Shown here: in pieces, positions 31,765 through 33,050 of the stretch | Layout: every line of letters starts with the position of its first letter | Numbering within the stretch: position 1 is the stretch's first letter | Origin: Alphaproteobacteria bacterium | Lineage (GTDB): Bacteria > Pseudomonadota > Alphaproteobacteria > JACZXZ01 | DNA length: 33,050 nucleotides | Direction of reading: 5' to 3' | Assembly (NCBI GenBank): GCA_035625915.1 | Contig: DASPOR010000009.1 | Coordinates: 1-33,050 of the forward strand | Notes under the pieces: generated by a model | Seen by the model: the letters and a program-made list of their open reading frames with translations, nothing else | The model's database searches: none | What the model was told of the DNA's origin: nothing | Program-made: the position numbers and the translations under genes

Positions 31765-33050
31765 ATGGACGGAGGGTTGGCGCAAACGGCGGATATCGAC
31801 AGGCAAATAGGTCGCATCGCCGCGAGGGCATTTGCACGTGCGATCGCGGCGTTCTTTCTATTTATTGAAGTAGGATGCAGCGCCGGCGGTTCGCCAGATA
31901 TTGCCGCTGGTCTGGCAGCGGAAAAGCAAAACGATCAAAGCGACGCTATCCGGCTCTATTCGCGCGCCCTTGCCAGTGGAGATCTCTCGCACGACGATCA
32001 GGCAATTGCGCATTTCGACCGGGGAATCGCATTCCGAAAGAGCGGGCAAATCCGCAGAGCGATTGGCGACTTCGATGCCGCTCTCCGGCTCAAGCCCAAT
32101 TTTCCGGAGGCTTACGACGAACGCGGTATCGCAAAGGACGTGGACGGCGATGTGGACGGTGCTATCGCGGATTACGGCGAGGCCATCCGCCAAAATCCAA
32201 ACCTCGCAGACGCCTACAATAATCGTGGCTACGCCTGGCAACAAAAGCGCCAGTATGACAAGGCCATTCTCGATTACGATGCCGCGGTAAGGATTCAACC
32301 CGACAATTCTCGGGCCTACACGAACCGTGGCAGCAGCCACCAAGCCCTAGGTCAATATGACAAGGCCATTGACGATTTCAGCGCCGCCATTCTCCACGCG
32401 CCGAGTAATCCGCCGGAGGCACACGATAGCCGCGGGCTCGCCTACAAGGCCGCTGGTCGCTACGACGAAGCGATCGCTGACTACAATGAAGCAACCCGGC
32501 TCAGCCCGAAATTTGCTCTGGCCTATGCGCATCGGGCGCTTGCCTACCATCTCAAAGGGCAATACGAACGGGCGATTGCTGATTACGATACCGCGATCCA
32601 ACTTAACGCCGACGACCCCGATGTCTATGGAAATCGCGGCCTCAGCAGATTCGCACTCGGACAATACAGTGCCGCTGCCGAGGACTTCGGGCAGAGCATG
32701 AAGCTTCACCCAACGAACAGCTATTGGCCGATTTGGCTTCATTTGGCGCGCGCAAAAGCTGGTGCCAGCGATGCGGAGGAGTTTGCACGCAACACCGCGG
32801 CGATTGACCGTACCAACTGGCCGGGCCCGGTTGTGGGGCTTTATCTCGGCCAGATCGCTCCCGAGCAGGTGCTCGCCGCCGCGACCGAAGGTTCCGCGAA
32901 CACCCAACGCGTTCGGAATTGTGAGGCGGCCTTCTTTTCTGGCGAATACGAGTCCCTTAAGCGAAATCTGCCTGCGGCACGTTCGCTCCTGCAACAAGCT
33001 GTAGAACAATGTCCGCCGGACTTCGCTGAGTATGCCGGCGTCGGCGCAGA
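31765..33050 (+). CDS. TPR-repeat protein, cut by the window's right edge
   Basis: An open frame that runs off the end of the window, with at least 428 residues. After a basic N-terminus comes a hydrophobic stretch (FARAIAAFFLFIEV) ending in Gly-Cys, resembling a signal peptide or a non-canonical lipoprotein signal. From about residue 70 there are at least six consecutive tetratricopeptide repeats of 34 residues, with the consensus readable as AYNNRGYAWQQKRQYDKAIL and DYDAAVRIQPDN. A less regular C-terminal part follows (SYWPIWLHLARAKAGA). TPR solenoids bind partner proteins; an envelope location is suggested by the N-terminus. ATG 31765 is the farthest upstream ATG in frame seen; a TTG at 31777 is possible. 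Long minus-strand frames here are antisense shadows. Confidence 0.85.
   Translation, partial: MDGGLAQTADIDRQIGRIAARAFARAIAAFFLFIEVGCSAGGSPDIAAGLAAEKQNDQSDAIRLYSRALASGDLSHDDQAIAHFDRGIAFRKSGQIRRAIGDFDAALRLKPNFPEAYDERGIAKDVDGDVDGAIADYGEAIRQNPNLADAYNNRGYAWQQKRQYDKAILDYDAAVRIQPDNSRAYTNRGSSHQALGQYDKAIDDFSAAILHAPSNPPEAHDSRGLAYKAAGRYDEAIADYNEATRLSPKFALAYAHRALAYHLKGQYERAIADYDTAIQLNADDPDVYGNRGLSRFALGQYSAAAEDFGQSMKLHPTNSYWPIWLHLARAKAGASDAEEFARNTAAIDRTNWPGPVVGLYLGQIAPEQVLAAATEGSANTQRVRNCEAAFFSGEYESLKRNLPAARSLLQQAVEQCPPDFAEYAGVGA

Noticed and set aside
31605..31868. Short plus-strand frame after the MFS gene
   Set aside because: Low protein character, no ribosome binding site, and it runs into the start of the TPR gene in another phase.
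31858..33009. Two long minus-strand frames under the TPR gene
   Set aside because: They mirror the repeated TPR codons and look repetitive for that reason; the plus frame has clear TPR consensus residues.
1..33050. CRISPR array, prophage, insertion sequence, tRNA or rRNA genes
   Set aside because: No regularly spaced direct repeats, transposase or phage motifs, or tRNA/rRNA signatures were found on reading through.

Overview
The window reads as a chromosomal stretch of a GC-rich alphaproteobacterium, probably Rhodospirillales or a relative. This rests on codon use and on the kinds of gene families present (PAS_5-type small protein, four-gene molybdenum hydroxylase operon, EutD/EutE-type ectoine enzymes). 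No rRNA, tRNA, CRISPR array, transposase or phage gene was seen. Most genes encode small-molecule catabolism, transport or envelope functions.

Layout. Positions 1-3400 are the edge of an exopolysaccharide region: the end of an outer-membrane barrel protein, a PEP-CTERM/EpsB-type sugar transferase and a sugar-nucleotide epimerase. After a 630-base non-coding gap that holds copy 1 of a paired-hairpin repeat come an Ohr peroxidase, a class III (GSA-aminomutase-like) aminotransferase, a secreted SH3 protein, a dienelactone hydrolase fused to a SnoaL-like domain, and a multi-pass membrane GAF protein with no output domain. Positions 10091-13958 are a compact operon for a three-subunit molybdenum hydroxylase plus a MoaD/ThiS-like protein. 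Positions 14156-19292 hold a small 'virulence factor' domain protein, a class II aldolase, two SDR dehydrogenases, a PAS-like protein, and two unknowns, with copy 2 of the repeat at the second SDR's stop codon.

Positions 19414-28276 all lie on the minus strand and look like a compatible-solute catabolic region. Ectoine hydrolase (doeA/eutD), N-acetyl-diaminobutyrate deacetylase (doeB/eutE) and a KstD-like flavoprotein form one tight operon. Then come a LivK-type binding protein, a EutQ-like cupin, an M24 protein whose metal-ligand pattern and spacing match the DMSP lyase DddP, and a DAO-family flavin oxidase. The two M24-fold proteins have opposite metal chemistry: the doeA product has lost the metal ligands, and the DddP-like one keeps the six-ligand set.

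Divergent from doeA is a clear fluoride (crcB-motif) riboswitch at about 28460-28566. It has a complete aptamer / anti-antiterminator / antiterminator / terminator architecture and controls a CPA2-type cation:proton antiporter and a UspA protein. An MFS transporter and a TPR protein, cut by the window's right edge, follow.

The best leads are the fluoride switch driving an antiporter plus Usp, the DddP-like gene beside an ectoine operon that carries an unexpected flavoprotein, and the two-copy double-hairpin repeat with base-pair covariation. All functions are read from sequence alone; no searches were run.
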